Of a DNA stretch of 64,000 nt, positions 35,268 through 44,109 are shown piece after piece (position 1 is the stretch's first letter; each line of letters begins with the position of its first letter). The notes under the pieces were generated by a model, which did not search any database, was not told the DNA's origin, and saw nothing but the letters and a program-made list of their open reading frames with translations. The stretch is from Acetobacteroides hydrogenigenes (GTDB lineage Bacteria; Bacteroidota; Bacteroidia; Bacteroidales; ZOR0009), in NCBI RefSeq assembly GCF_004340205.1, contig NZ_SLWB01000003.1:1-64000 (forward strand), read 5' to 3'. Both the position numbers and the translations under genes were made by a program.

Positions 35268-36071
35268 TTACTCCTTTTTAGCAAGCTCCTCGTCGAACCG
35301 CCATTCCTGCTTCATCTGGTTGAGGAATGCGTGGTTGGTCCAGTCTACGTAAACCGGAACCACCGCCACGTAGCCGTTGGCAAGAGCCCATTCGTCGGTA
35401 TCGGTAGCGCCCGGCTCGTCGTTCTGGAAGAATCCGGTAAGCCAGTAGTAGCTTTTTCCCTGCGGATCGGTGCGCTTCTCGTACTCCTCGCTCCACTTTC
35501 CGTGGGTAACGCGGCAGTGGGCGTACCCCTTAATCTTCTCGGATGGTATATTGGGGATGTTTACGTTGAGCAGGGTGAAGTGGGGCAGCCCTTTCGCGAG
35601 CACCTTTTTGATGATGGGGGCAAACCAGCGCTTGGCGGCGGTAAAATCGGCGTTGGCCGAGTGGTCGAGCAGCGAGAAGCCAATGGATGGAATCCCGTAG
35701 AGCGTCCCCTCCACGGCAGCGCCTATGGTTCCCGAGTAGATTACGGCCACCGACGAGTTGGAGCCATGGTTAATTCCCGAAATCACCAGGTCGGGCTTTC
35801 GGTTGAGCACCTCGTACATCGCTATTTTGATGCAATCGGCAGGGGTGCCGCTTACGGCGTACCACGATACGTTTTCCTCCTCCCTAACATGGCGAAGGCG
35901 AACGGGGATGGCCGATGTTATGGCGTGCGACATTCCCGATTGTCCCTGCTCGGGCGCCACTACCACCACGCGACCAAGCTGCTTGGCCACCTCAACCAGT
36001 GCGGCAATCCCTTTGGCGTTAATGCCATCGTCGTTCGATACTAAAATAAGCGGACGTTGTATTTCTGTCAT
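35268..36071 (-). CDS. surE: 5'/3'-nucleotidase SurE
   Basis: A 267-residue SurE of normal length. LILVSNDDGINAKGI gives the metal-binding Asp14/Asp15 pair, followed by VVVAPEQGQSGMSHAIT and DLVISGINHGSN. It removes phosphate from nucleoside monophosphates with a divalent metal. It stands alone here, between two LTA-synthase paralogs. Its stop lies 76 nt past the DUF6261 terminator; the two genes are convergent. Confidence 0.96.
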   Translation of the reverse strand: MTEIQRPLILVSNDDGINAKGIAALVEVAKQLGRVVVVAPEQGQSGMSHAITSAIPVRLRHVREEENVSWYAVSGTPADCIKIAMYEVLNRKPDLVISGINHGSNSSVAVIYSGTIGAAVEGTLYGIPSIGFSLLDHSANADFTAAKRWFAPIIKKVLAKGLPHFTLLNVNIPNIPSEKIKGYAHCRVTHGKWSEEYEKRTDPQGKSYYWLTGFFQNDEPGATDTDEWALANGYVAVVPVYVDWTNHAFLNQMKQEWRFDEELAKKE

Positions 36072-36157
36072 AGCTGTTCGTTTCCTTTAAATTTTCAAAC
36101 ATCCATCAGGGGGCATTGTTGCTGCCTAATGGCTAAAAGATGTAAACCAAGTGCGGC

Positions 36158-38005
36158 CTAAAGGCCTACAAAATGGTGGTTGTATACCTGAAAAAGCGCC
36201 TTTCCCTTCTTTTTTACCTCGTCGGTAGGGTTAATCTCCTGCGAGTAAACGTTTCCAACGTTGTCGTAAACCACCACCGAGCTTCCCTCGGCATAGCCAA
36301 ACCCGTTGTTGAAGGTAAACATGCTCCAATCCTTAAAATTCTTATCCAGCAGGTTGCGCGAGAAGGTGTAGCGCTTGCTATCCATCTTCAGCTGCGCAAG
36401 AAGCGTTGCGGCAAGGTCGTGCTGAACGCCAAGCTTGTCGATTTTAGCGCCCTTAACCTTTAGCGCGCCACCAATCCATAGCATCGGAATTCGGTTGCGC
36501 TTCTCGTCGAACATCTTTAAGCTGCTGGGGCAGCTTCTGCCGTGGTCGGCAACAATAACGATAAGCGTGTTGTTCCACCAGCTGCTCTTCTTTGCCTTAC
36601 GGATGAACTCTCCCAGGCATTTGTCGGTGTAGTGGGCCGAATTCTTGAACTTCGAGTCGTCATCGTTCCCGGGTATTACCGTCTTCATGGGCACATCGAA
36701 GGGCTCGTGGCTGCTCGAGGTAAAGAAGGTGTAGAAGAAGGGGCCTTGCTCGCGCTTTAGGTCGTTAAAAAGCCTGTCGAACACGTATCCATCCTGTGCT
36801 CCCCACTTCGACTGCAGCTGATCGGCCGAAAAGTCGTCCTGGGTAACGTAGCGGTCGTACGCCGACGATATGAGGTAGGTGCGCATGTTGGCAAACCCGA
36901 TGTCTCCGCCGTAGTAGTAGGCCGTGCTGTAGCCGTTAGCCTTAAAGTCTTTTGCCAGAACCGGTAGCTTAAGCACCTTGGCGTTATGCTTTATGATGGA
37001 GGTGGTGGTTTGCGCGGGATAGCCGCTCAGAACCGATACCAGCCCTTTTTCCGAGCGCTGCCCATCGTTGTAGATACGCGTAAACAGCACGCCTTCGCGC
37101 ATTAGGCTATCCAAGTTGGGCGTAACCCCTTTTTCCTCGCCAAGCGTTTCGGTGATGTTGCTTACAAAGCTTTCCATTATTAGCACAATAACGTTAGGCT
37201 TAGGCGTGTTAAGGATGTAGCTGGTTTCTCCCGATTGCTTGTACATCTCTGCAACAATTGCTTCAGCCTCCTTGGAGTCCATAAAGCGGTACTCTTTGTC
37301 GGTATCCTTTAGCTTATTAAGCGAGTAGAAAACATTCCAAGCCACGTTAACGGTTGCCTGATTGGTGTAGGCATCCTTCGAGAAGTATGCCTTACCCGGA
37401 TTCATGGGCGATATGCCAAAACCTCCACGGATAGGTATTATGTTTAGGGATATCAGAAGTATGCTCCACCAAGGAAGGCGAGCGTCAACGGTTGTCCTTT
37501 TATTAACGAACTTTCGGTAGATAAACCACCACGCTAGTCCGTAACCAACCATGAGCAGCGGAATCAGAATAAGCTGAGCTAGGTTTAGCGATGCAGCTGC
37601 TTCGCCGGGCGTTTTGAGGTAGAGGAGCGGGGTGGCATCCATTCTGAAACCCCAGTAGCCAAAAAGAACGGCATCCGAGATTACCACTACCGAAAGCAGA
37701 ACTATAAATATCAGGTTAACCCCAGCTACAACACCCTTTGCTAGCTGGGGGCGTATCCAGCTGATGACTACGAAAAACAGCCCGCATAGTAGCGCGAGGT
37801 ACCCAATCATGGAAAGGTCCATGTGCAAGCCATGAATAAGCATGCCAGGGTAGTCGGCGGCAGCAATACTTTTGGTATCCCTAAAGTTTACCGCCATAAA
37901 CAAAAGACGAGAAGTGAAAAAGAATGCTGCCCAAAAAAGTAGGTAGCCAAAATATTCGCGAAATAGGTACTTCAGCGCAGCCAGATGACCTCCCTTATAG
38001 CTCAT
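36158..38005 (-). CDS. LTA synthase family (sulfatase-fold) membrane enzyme, paralog 2
   Basis: A 615-residue inner-membrane enzyme with five N-terminal helices (about 15-200) and a periplasmic sulfatase-fold domain. Markers are NVIVLIMESFVSNITETLG, YNDGQRSEKGLVSVLSGYPA, TAYYYGGDIGF and LIVIVADHGRSCP. Residues in the NDGQRSEKG stretch correspond to the nucleophile/metal loop. It is divergent enough from paralog 1 to suggest different acceptors. It probably modifies an envelope lipid or glycan with a phosphoglycerol- or phosphoethanolamine-type group. Separate from surE by 87 bp on the same strand. Confidence 0.87.
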   Translation of the reverse strand: MSYKGGHLAALKYLFREYFGYLLFWAAFFFTSRLLFMAVNFRDTKSIAAADYPGMLIHGLHMDLSMIGYLALLCGLFFVVISWIRPQLAKGVVAGVNLIFIVLLSVVVISDAVLFGYWGFRMDATPLLYLKTPGEAAASLNLAQLILIPLLMVGYGLAWWFIYRKFVNKRTTVDARLPWWSILLISLNIIPIRGGFGISPMNPGKAYFSKDAYTNQATVNVAWNVFYSLNKLKDTDKEYRFMDSKEAEAIVAEMYKQSGETSYILNTPKPNVIVLIMESFVSNITETLGEEKGVTPNLDSLMREGVLFTRIYNDGQRSEKGLVSVLSGYPAQTTTSIIKHNAKVLKLPVLAKDFKANGYSTAYYYGGDIGFANMRTYLISSAYDRYVTQDDFSADQLQSKWGAQDGYVFDRLFNDLKREQGPFFYTFFTSSSHEPFDVPMKTVIPGNDDDSKFKNSAHYTDKCLGEFIRKAKKSSWWNNTLIVIVADHGRSCPSSLKMFDEKRNRIPMLWIGGALKVKGAKIDKLGVQHDLAATLLAQLKMDSKRYTFSRNLLDKNFKDWSMFTFNNGFGYAEGSSVVVYDNVGNVYSQEINPTDEVKKKGKALFQVYNHHFVGL

Positions 38006-38146
38006 TGTCGGAATTTAGGATGGTGATATTTCTTCAAAATGCCTTGTAAGACGTGCAAAACTATTAATTTAAAGCAACAGTCCAAGCAAAAAGAGCAGTC
38101 GTTAAACCTTTTTATACCACCTTAGGATCGCACGAGGGGGTAATGG

Positions 38147-39322
38147 CTAAACCCTTTCGTTGATCTTCTCTACGCTTACCCTTTTAAATGGAGTAAGAGG
38201 CGTATGTTCTGCCTCATCCTCGTCAATCTTCGACTGAATACGGTGGAGTACAAGCATCATGAATACGCCTAAAACAATGTTTGCAAAGAACATCAGGGTA
38301 ATATCCAGATACTGGCTTAGAATAATATCAACCATTATAACAGCACCTTCAATCAGTATTATGGCAACCATTGTTTGACGATGCGAAAAACCTAAAGCCA
38401 AAAATTTATGGTGAATATGCGTTTTGTCAGGATAAAAAGGCGATTTGCCTGCACGCATCCTCTCTATAAACACACGTGCCGCATCGAAAAGTGGTATAAA
38501 AAGTATGGCAAAGATAAAAATAGGAGCTCCTTTAAAATCAAAAACAGGCCCCGATACTGAAACCATACAGAGTTTGGCGCTTAAAAATGCAATAAGGTAA
38601 CCTATCAGAAGGGAGCCGGTATCGCCCATAAATATTTTGTACTTACGGCCAAAAACATTGTAGATAAAGAAGGGTATAATAACGCCAAGCATGGCAAGCG
38701 CCAGCATAGAATAAACAAAAAGCCCTTGCCCCAAAAACCAAAATCCTAGCGAGGCTAGCGCTATGCTACTTAAGCCCGATGCCAGACCGTCAATTCCATC
38801 AATTAGGTTAATGGCGTTTATTACAAAGCATACAAGAATGATGGTTAGCAGGTAACCAGCCCAACTAGGAATAGCATGTATTCCTAAAAAGCCGTGCATA
38901 TCGTTAACATAAACGCCGGATAGAATCATTAAAAGTGCTACCATAATTTGGCTTAGCAGCTTATACCTAAAGCTAACTGAAATTAGGTCGTCCGCTAAGC
39001 CTATAAAAAACAGCACAACCATTCCGCACAGTAGAAATAGCGTTTCGATTAAAACGCTGTTCGAAATGCTATCGGGAACTTCTAGTCCAATTAGGTATCG
39101 AATACCCATTACAAACGATACGGAAAAAAGAAGTGCGGGAAGAAAGGAAACCCCACCCAGTCGGGGAACCTGCGTTGTATGCACCTTGCGTTCGTTTACG
39201 AAATCGTAAAGGCCTTTACGCCTTGATATCATTACAATTCGGGGGACAATAATAAAACCGATTGCTGCAGAAATCGAAAAAGTTAAACAAATAAGTAAGT
39301 TGATAGTAACCAATTTATCCAT
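38147..39322 (-). CDS. MraY/WecA-type undecaprenyl-phosphate sugar-1-phosphate transferase
   Basis: A 391-residue polytopic enzyme of the polyprenyl-phosphate N-acetylhexosamine-1-phosphate transferase class. It has roughly eleven membrane helices, the LADDLISVSFRYKLL loop (DD motif), NLIDGIDGLASGLS and GDTGSLLIGYL, and the cytoplasmic H-rich DKTHIHHKFLALG. It transfers a sugar phosphate from UDP-sugar to the lipid carrier, starting a surface polysaccharide. The start used is ATG 39322 (MDKLVTIN), which fits the first helix; 39361 is the upstream option. Next to rfbC/rfbA, consistent with O-antigen or capsule synthesis. Confidence 0.92.
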   Translation of the reverse strand: MDKLVTINLLICLTFSISAAIGFIIVPRIVMISRRKGLYDFVNERKVHTTQVPRLGGVSFLPALLFSVSFVMGIRYLIGLEVPDSISNSVLIETLFLLCGMVVLFFIGLADDLISVSFRYKLLSQIMVALLMILSGVYVNDMHGFLGIHAIPSWAGYLLTIILVCFVINAINLIDGIDGLASGLSSIALASLGFWFLGQGLFVYSMLALAMLGVIIPFFIYNVFGRKYKIFMGDTGSLLIGYLIAFLSAKLCMVSVSGPVFDFKGAPIFIFAILFIPLFDAARVFIERMRAGKSPFYPDKTHIHHKFLALGFSHRQTMVAIILIEGAVIMVDIILSQYLDITLMFFANIVLGVFMMLVLHRIQSKIDEDEAEHTPLTPFKRVSVEKINERV

Positions 39323-39467
39323 AAAATAGCAAAAGATTAAAATAACATTCCAACAGATCAACTGACATCAAGTAGATTCAAAATCAAAAAGTCCATCAGG
39401 CTTTTCTTAAAGATCTACAACAAAACAGGGAAATACCCTAACAACATTTATACCAAACTAACGGTTG

Positions 39468-39989
39468 TTAAGCCAATTTTAGAATAGCGTCCTTCTCAGA
39501 AATAATGAACCCTTTATCTATTGTTGGCCACTCTATTCCAAACGATTCGTAGTGAAAGCCATCCTCGCTTTCCTTGCAGTAGATATTATCGACCTTGTAC
39601 TGAAAGATACAGGTGTCGCTTAAAACAAGGAAGCCATGGGCAAATCCTCGAGGAATAAAAAGCTGACGATGGTTTTCGTCGCTAAGCTCAACGCCAACAT
39701 ACTGACCGTAGGTTGGTGATCCCTTACGAACATCAACAGCAACATCGAAAACCTTTCCAACAACAACCCTAACCAGCTTTGCTTGGGCAAAATCTCCTGT
39801 TTGGAGGTGTAATCCACGAAGAACCCCTTTGCTAGATTTCGACTCGTTATCTTGAATCCAATTGATACTTCCTATAGCCTTCCTAAACTCTTCTTCTTTG
39901 AACGATTCCATAAAGTATCCTCGGTTGTCAAGAAAGACTTTAGGTTCTATAATTGTTAACCCAGGAATTTTAGTTTCAATAAACTGCAT
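39468..39989 (-). CDS. rfbC: dTDP-4-dehydrorhamnose 3,5-epimerase
   Basis: A 173-residue cupin-fold epimerase. Visible are the N-terminal IETKIPGLTIIEPKVFLD, catalytic-His GVLRGLHLQ, DVAVDVRKGSPTYGQY and FIPRGFAHGFLVLS. It makes the third intermediate of dTDP-L-rhamnose. It lies 23 bp after rfbA on the same strand, so the two are coupled. rfbB and rfbD are not in this window, so the pathway is split or continues elsewhere. Confidence 0.95.
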   Translation of the reverse strand: MQFIETKIPGLTIIEPKVFLDNRGYFMESFKEEEFRKAIGSINWIQDNESKSSKGVLRGLHLQTGDFAQAKLVRVVVGKVFDVAVDVRKGSPTYGQYVGVELSDENHRQLFIPRGFAHGFLVLSDTCIFQYKVDNIYCKESEDGFHYESFGIEWPTIDKGFIISEKDAILKLA

Positions 39990-40012
39990 AATCTCTTTTC
40001 GGCGTATTTTTA

Positions 40013-40891
40013 TTAACCCTCCTTTACTAAGCGAAGGAGGTACTGACCATACTGATTTTTGGCCATGGGGGCAGCAAGCTTCTTAACCTGTTCGGCGGTA
40101 ATATACCCCCTGTTATAGGCAATCTCTTCTAGGCAGGCAACTTTTAAGCCTTGTCTCTCCTCTATCGTTTCGATGAATTGGCTTGCATCTAGCATGCTCT
40201 TATGCGTTCCGGTATCGAGCCAAGCAAAACCTCGTCCCATAAGTTCGACGTTAAGTTTGCCCCTGTTCAAGTATTCTTGATTTACAGATGTTATTTCTAG
40301 TTCGCCACGAGCGGAGGGTTTTACGTTTTTGGCAACTTGGATGACATCGTTGGTATAAAAGTATAAGCCAACTACTGCATAGCTGCTTTTTGGTGCTTGT
40401 GGCTTTTCCTCAATGCTAAGCACTTTACCTTCGTTGTCGAATTCTACTACGCCGTAGCGTTCTGGATCGTTTACATAGTAGCCAAAAACAACGCTTCTAC
40501 GTTCGTTTTCAACTGTCTTAACGCTTCTGTGGAGCATTCCTGTAAGCCCATATCCATAGAAAATGTTATCGCCAAGAACAAGGCAAACGTCATCGTTCCC
40601 AATGAACTCTTCGCCAAGTATAAAGGCCTGTGCCAAACCATCGGGAGATGGCTGTACCTTATACTGAAAATTAACGCCAAACTGGCTTCCATCCCCAAGC
40701 AATTCCTGGAAGTGGGGGGTGTCGTGGGGCGTGGATATTATTAGGATATCGCGAATTCCTGCTAGCATCAGCACCGATATCGGATAGTAGACCATAGGCT
40801 TATCGTAAATCGGAAGAAGCTGTTTAGATATGGTTTGGGTGATAGGGTAGAGACGGGTTCCACTTCCACCTGCAAGTACGATTCCTTTCAT
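40013..40891 (-). CDS. rfbA: Glucose-1-phosphate thymidylyltransferase
   Basis: A 292-residue nucleotidyltransferase. [16 protein letters not shown] is the nucleotide-binding signature; [27 protein letters not shown] and [10 protein letters not shown] follow, and FAWLDTGTH is present as in RmlA. It makes dTDP-glucose, the first step of dTDP-rhamnose synthesis. Same-strand neighbour of rfbC and the WecA-type gene. Confidence 0.97.
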   Translation of the reverse strand: MKGIVLAGGSGTRLYPITQTISKQLLPIYDKPMVYYPISVLMLAGIRDILIISTPHDTPHFQELLGDGSQFGVNFQYKVQPSPDGLAQAFILGEEFIGNDDVCLVLGDNIFYGYGLTGMLHRSVKTVENERRSVVFGYYVNDPERYGVVEFDNEGKVLSIEEKPQAPKSSYAVVGLYFYTNDVIQVAKNVKPSARGELEITSVNQEYLNRGKLNVELMGRGFAWLDTGTHKSMLDASQFIETIEERQGLKVACLEEIAYNRGYITAEQVKKLAAPMAKNQYGQYLLRLVKEG

Positions 40892-41033
40892 AATTAGGCG
40901 ATTTAGTAAGGGTTACAACATTCTTACACCACTATAAAAATCTATTTATCAAATTGATAAATGCAGTGCAAAAGTAAGCATTCCATCCGAAAGTTTACTT
41001 ACGACAAGCTGCATTATTTATCAATAATATGAA

Positions 41034-41065
41034 AACAAAAGCCTGACCGGTTGACTGTCAGGCTT
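41034..41065 (-). terminator. Terminator of the transaldolase gene
   Basis: AAGCCTGAC (41039-41047) pairs with GTCAGGCTT (41057-41065); the minus strand then reads TTTGTTTTC. Confidence 0.8.
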
Positions 41066-41088
41066 CTTTCTAGAAAGATATTTTTATC

Positions 41089-41745
41089 CTATTCTTGGAC
41101 CTTCTTGTAGTCTAAGAGGAACTGTGCTAAGCCGCTATCGGTAAGCGGATGCTTCAGTAATCCTAGAATTGCGCTCAGCGGACAGGTTGCCACATCGGCG
41201 CCTACTGCAACGCAGTCGATAATGTGCTGGCTGCTGCGAATGGAGGCTGCAAGAACTTCGGTAGGGTAGCCATAGATGTTGAACATCTCGACAATTTGAC
41301 CAACCAGCTCAACGCCATCCGAGCAAATGTCGTCCAATCGGCCAACAAATGGAGAAACGTAGGTGGCGCCCGCTTTGGCTGCAAGAAGCGCTTGTCCTAC
41401 CGAGAAGATAAGGGTGCAGTTGGTTCTAATCCCGTTTGAGGAAAAGTACTTTACCGCCTTGATGCCATCCTTGGTACAGGGTACTTTAACAACAATGTTT
41501 GGATGAAGGTTGGCTAGCTCTTTCCCCTCGCGTATCATACCTTCGTAATCGGTAGAAATAACCTCTGCGCTAACAGGGCCATCAACTATATTGCAGATTT
41601 TAACGTAGTGGGCCTTTACGTTTTCTTCGCCTTTAATTCCTTCTTTGGCCATTAGTGAAGGGTTGGTAGTTACCCCATCCAGTACGCCTAAATCGTTTGC
41701 TTCTTGTATTTGAGCTAGATTTGCTGTGTCAATAAAGAACTTCAT
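41089..41745 (-). CDS. fsa: Fructose-6-phosphate aldolase / small transaldolase
   Basis: A 218-residue TIM barrel of the small-transaldolase family. [29 protein letters not shown], the Schiff-base Lys in [25 protein letters not shown] and [10 protein letters not shown] are all present. It could interconvert sedoheptulose/erythrose or cleave fructose 6-phosphate; small enzymes of both activities look alike. Monocistronic, ended by a terminator. Gene symbol is by family only. Confidence 0.9.
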   Translation of the reverse strand: MKFFIDTANLAQIQEANDLGVLDGVTTNPSLMAKEGIKGEENVKAHYVKICNIVDGPVSAEVISTDYEGMIREGKELANLHPNIVVKVPCTKDGIKAVKYFSSNGIRTNCTLIFSVGQALLAAKAGATYVSPFVGRLDDICSDGVELVGQIVEMFNIYGYPTEVLAASIRSSQHIIDCVAVGADVATCPLSAILGLLKHPLTDSGLAQFLLDYKKVQE

Positions 41746-41915
41746 TTCCTTGAAAATTTAGTAGGTTTAAACACCATTTAGTTTGCTCGCAAGTTAGAAA
41801 TTGTTTATGCATCTCAAAAAAGAATATGCATAATTACCGTAATCCCTCCGCTTTTCTTTTCGGTTTGGTTGGGGTAAGGTCTTTGCTTTTAGCCTTTTTT
41901 GCCTATCGAAAAGGT

Positions 41916-42734
41916 CTATATGAATTTTACGTCGAGGCTATTTCTGCCTACTAACCGCTTAAAGTAGTACTTCGGATAGCCCACCATCAGCGCGCCAACC
42001 ACCATTTGCTCTTCGGTTAATCCGAGCAGGTCGTACACCTCCTTGTGGTAGGCCGACGAGCACATCTCGAAGAAGCCAGCCCAGCAGGAACCCAGCCCAA
42101 GCGTTGGGGCAAAGAGCTCGGCATAGGCAAGGCTAAACCGGGCGTTGTCGCGTACAATGGGCATCTTGCGAGGACCTACGGCGACCACCAGCGCAGGTGC
42201 TCCTCTAAATATGACATCGGCCCCCGATTCGCGGCTAATGCTTACCAGGTTGCTGTACGAGCGCATCGAGGCGTTTACCTTCGACATCTCCGCGATCCAA
42301 TCGAGCGTTAGCGCCGACAGCTTATCAAGTATTTCGCGCTTGTTGACTACCACGTACGATACGCTCTGGGTATTCCCTCCCGATGGGGCGTAGTGGGCAA
42401 CCTCCAGCAGGCGCGTTAGGTCGTCGTTGGCAACCTCCTTCTTTCGGTAGTTGCGAATGGATCGGCGCGAACGAAGGAACTGTTCTGCTTTCTCCGAATC
42501 TATAGTGAGGGCGCCATCTATTCTTTTCTGATTGGCAAGCGGGGTAAGGCTGAAGTCGAGCGCATCGACTGGGCAAACCGCCACGCAGTGCCCGCAACGG
42601 ATGCAGATCTTGGCATTGGGCAGGGTGGGGCCATCGGCGGTCATTACAATAATCCCCGAAGGGCATACATGCGAGCAGGCGCTGCACTTGGTGCAATTTG
42701 GTGCTACTTTAAAGGTGTACTCCGATGATGACAT
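41916..42734 (-). CDS. Nitroreductase with N-terminal 2x[4Fe-4S] ferredoxin domain
   Basis: A 272-residue two-domain protein. The N-terminus (about 10-60) binds two [4Fe-4S] clusters: CTKCSACSHVCP and CIRCGHCVAVCP. From about 80, a nitroreductase domain follows, with RSRRSIRNYRKKE, HYAPSGGNTQS and GLGSCWAGFFEM. Electrons from a ferredoxin pool probably reach FMN through the clusters. Anaerobes often carry such genes. Substrate unknown. Confidence 0.92.
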   Translation of the reverse strand: MSSSEYTFKVAPNCTKCSACSHVCPSGIIVMTADGPTLPNAKICIRCGHCVAVCPVDALDFSLTPLANQKRIDGALTIDSEKAEQFLRSRRSIRNYRKKEVANDDLTRLLEVAHYAPSGGNTQSVSYVVVNKREILDKLSALTLDWIAEMSKVNASMRSYSNLVSISRESGADVIFRGAPALVVAVGPRKMPIVRDNARFSLAYAELFAPTLGLGSCWAGFFEMCSSAYHKEVYDLLGLTEEQMVVGALMVGYPKYYFKRLVGRNSLDVKFI

Positions 42735-42784
42735 AGCTACATATTTACGATTAATGGAAGCAAAGATAGCTCAAATACGGCTGA

Positions 42785-43162
42785 GTAGCGTACCCTAGCG
42801 GTGAGGCCCGAAGGGTACAAAACTCAGTAGTGTACCCCAACGGCGAGACCCGGAGGGTACAAAACTCAGTAGCGTACCCCAGCGGTGAGACCCGGAGGGT
42901 ACAAAACTCAGTAGCGTACCCCAGCGGTGAGACCTGGAGGGTACAAAACTCAGTAGCGTACCCTAGCGGTGAGACCTGGAGGGTACAAAACTCAGTAGCG
43001 TACCCCAACGGCGAGACCCGGAGGGTACAAAACTCAGTAGCGTACCCCAGCGGTGAGACCTGGAGGGTACAAAACTCGGTAGCGTACCCTAGCGGTGAGA
43101 CCTGGAGGGTACAAAACTCAGTAGCGTACCCCAACGGCGAGACCTGGAGAGTACAAAACTCG
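42785..43162. repeat. Tandem array 5: 9 x 42 bp
   Basis: Nine contiguous 42-bp units start at 42785 and step by 42; GTAGCGTACC restarts a partial tenth at 43163. GTACCC and GGGTAC form an inverted repeat in each unit. Since 42 is divisible by 3, frames stay open across it on both strands (14-residue periodicity); no start signal supports them as genes. The array lies between the ferredoxin-nitroreductase start and the menB terminator. Confidence 0.95.
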
Positions 43163-43213
43163 GTAGCGTACCCGAACTTAGCATCCCAGTTCCATTATTC
43201 CGGTGGGCTGCAT

Positions 43214-43250
43214 AAAAACGAACCGCCCGAAGATTGCTTCGGGCGGTTCG
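43214..43250 (-). terminator. Terminator of the menaquinone operon
   Basis: CGAACCGCCCGAAG (43219-43232) and its perfect complement (43237-43250) form a 14-bp stem with loop ATTG; the minus strand continues TTTTTATG. Confidence 0.9.
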
Positions 43251-43273
43251 CATATCAAAAAGGGAAAAATCTT

Positions 43274-44098
43274 CTATGGATACTTTGGGTACTTGTGGAA
43301 GTCGGGCTTGCGCTTCTCGAGGAAGGCGTGCTTTCCTTCCTGAGCCTCTTCGGTGAGGTAGTATAGAAGGGTTGCGTTGCCGGCAAACTCCTGTAGGCCT
43401 ACCTGCCCGTCAAGATCGGCGTTCATACCCAGCTTAAGCATGCGAAGCGCCATTGGGCTGTGCTGCATCATTATTTGGCACCACTCTACAACCTCGTCTT
43501 CGAGCTTATCGAAGGGAACGACCTTATTTACCAAGCCCATTTCCAGAGCCTCTTGTGCGCTGTACTGGCGGCATAGCAGCCAAATTTCGCGAGCCTTCTT
43601 CTGGCCTACGATCGAAGCGAGGTACGACGAGCCCAATCCGGCATCGAAGCTGCCCACCTTAGGACCTGTTTGCCCGAAGATGGCATTCTCCGAAGCGATG
43701 CTTAGGTCGCACACAACGTGTAGCACGTGTCCGCCGCCAATTGCGTACCCGTTTACCATTGCCACAACTGGCTTTGGCATCGAGCGGATTTGGCGCTGAA
43801 CCTCGAGCACGTTCAGACGAGGTACCCCGTCCTTACCCACGTAACCTCCAACACCCTTAACGTTTTGGTCGCCACCCGAGCAGAACGCCTTATCGCCGGC
43901 GCCGGTAAGCACGATAACGTTTATCTGCTGATCTTCGCGGCAGATGCGTAGCGCATCGCTAATCTCGCTAACCGTTGTTGGGGTAAACGCATTGTAGTAG
44001 CGCGGACGGTTGATGGTAATTTTTGCGATACCTTCGAAGTAGTCGAAAAGAATCTCTTCGTACTCCTTAATGGTTGACCATTCTCTTTTCTCAGCCAT
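43274..44098 (-). CDS. menB: 1,4-dihydroxy-2-naphthoyl-CoA synthase
   Basis: A 274-residue crotonase-fold enzyme that cyclises o-succinylbenzoyl-CoA in menaquinone synthesis. MenB features include [16 protein letters not shown], the oxyanion region [22 protein letters not shown] and the [12 protein letters not shown] loop. Length and C-terminal extension ([20 protein letters not shown]) are typical. It follows menD by 12 nt. Confidence 0.97.
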   Translation of the reverse strand: MAEKREWSTIKEYEEILFDYFEGIAKITINRPRYYNAFTPTTVSEISDALRICREDQQINVIVLTGAGDKAFCSGGDQNVKGVGGYVGKDGVPRLNVLEVQRQIRSMPKPVVAMVNGYAIGGGHVLHVVCDLSIASENAIFGQTGPKVGSFDAGLGSSYLASIVGQKKAREIWLLCRQYSAQEALEMGLVNKVVPFDKLEDEVVEWCQIMMQHSPMALRMLKLGMNADLDGQVGLQEFAGNATLLYYLTEEAQEGKHAFLEKRKPDFHKYPKYP

Positions 44099-44109
44099 AG
44101 TCGTAGCCT

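Noticed and set aside
158-43162. CRISPR array interpretation of the tandem repeats
   Set aside because: Units are contiguous with no variable spacers and no cas genes are present in the window.
42751-43366. Frames of 127 and 178 residues through tandem array 5
   Set aside because: Same reason, plus overlap with the menB and ferredoxin-nitroreductase genes.
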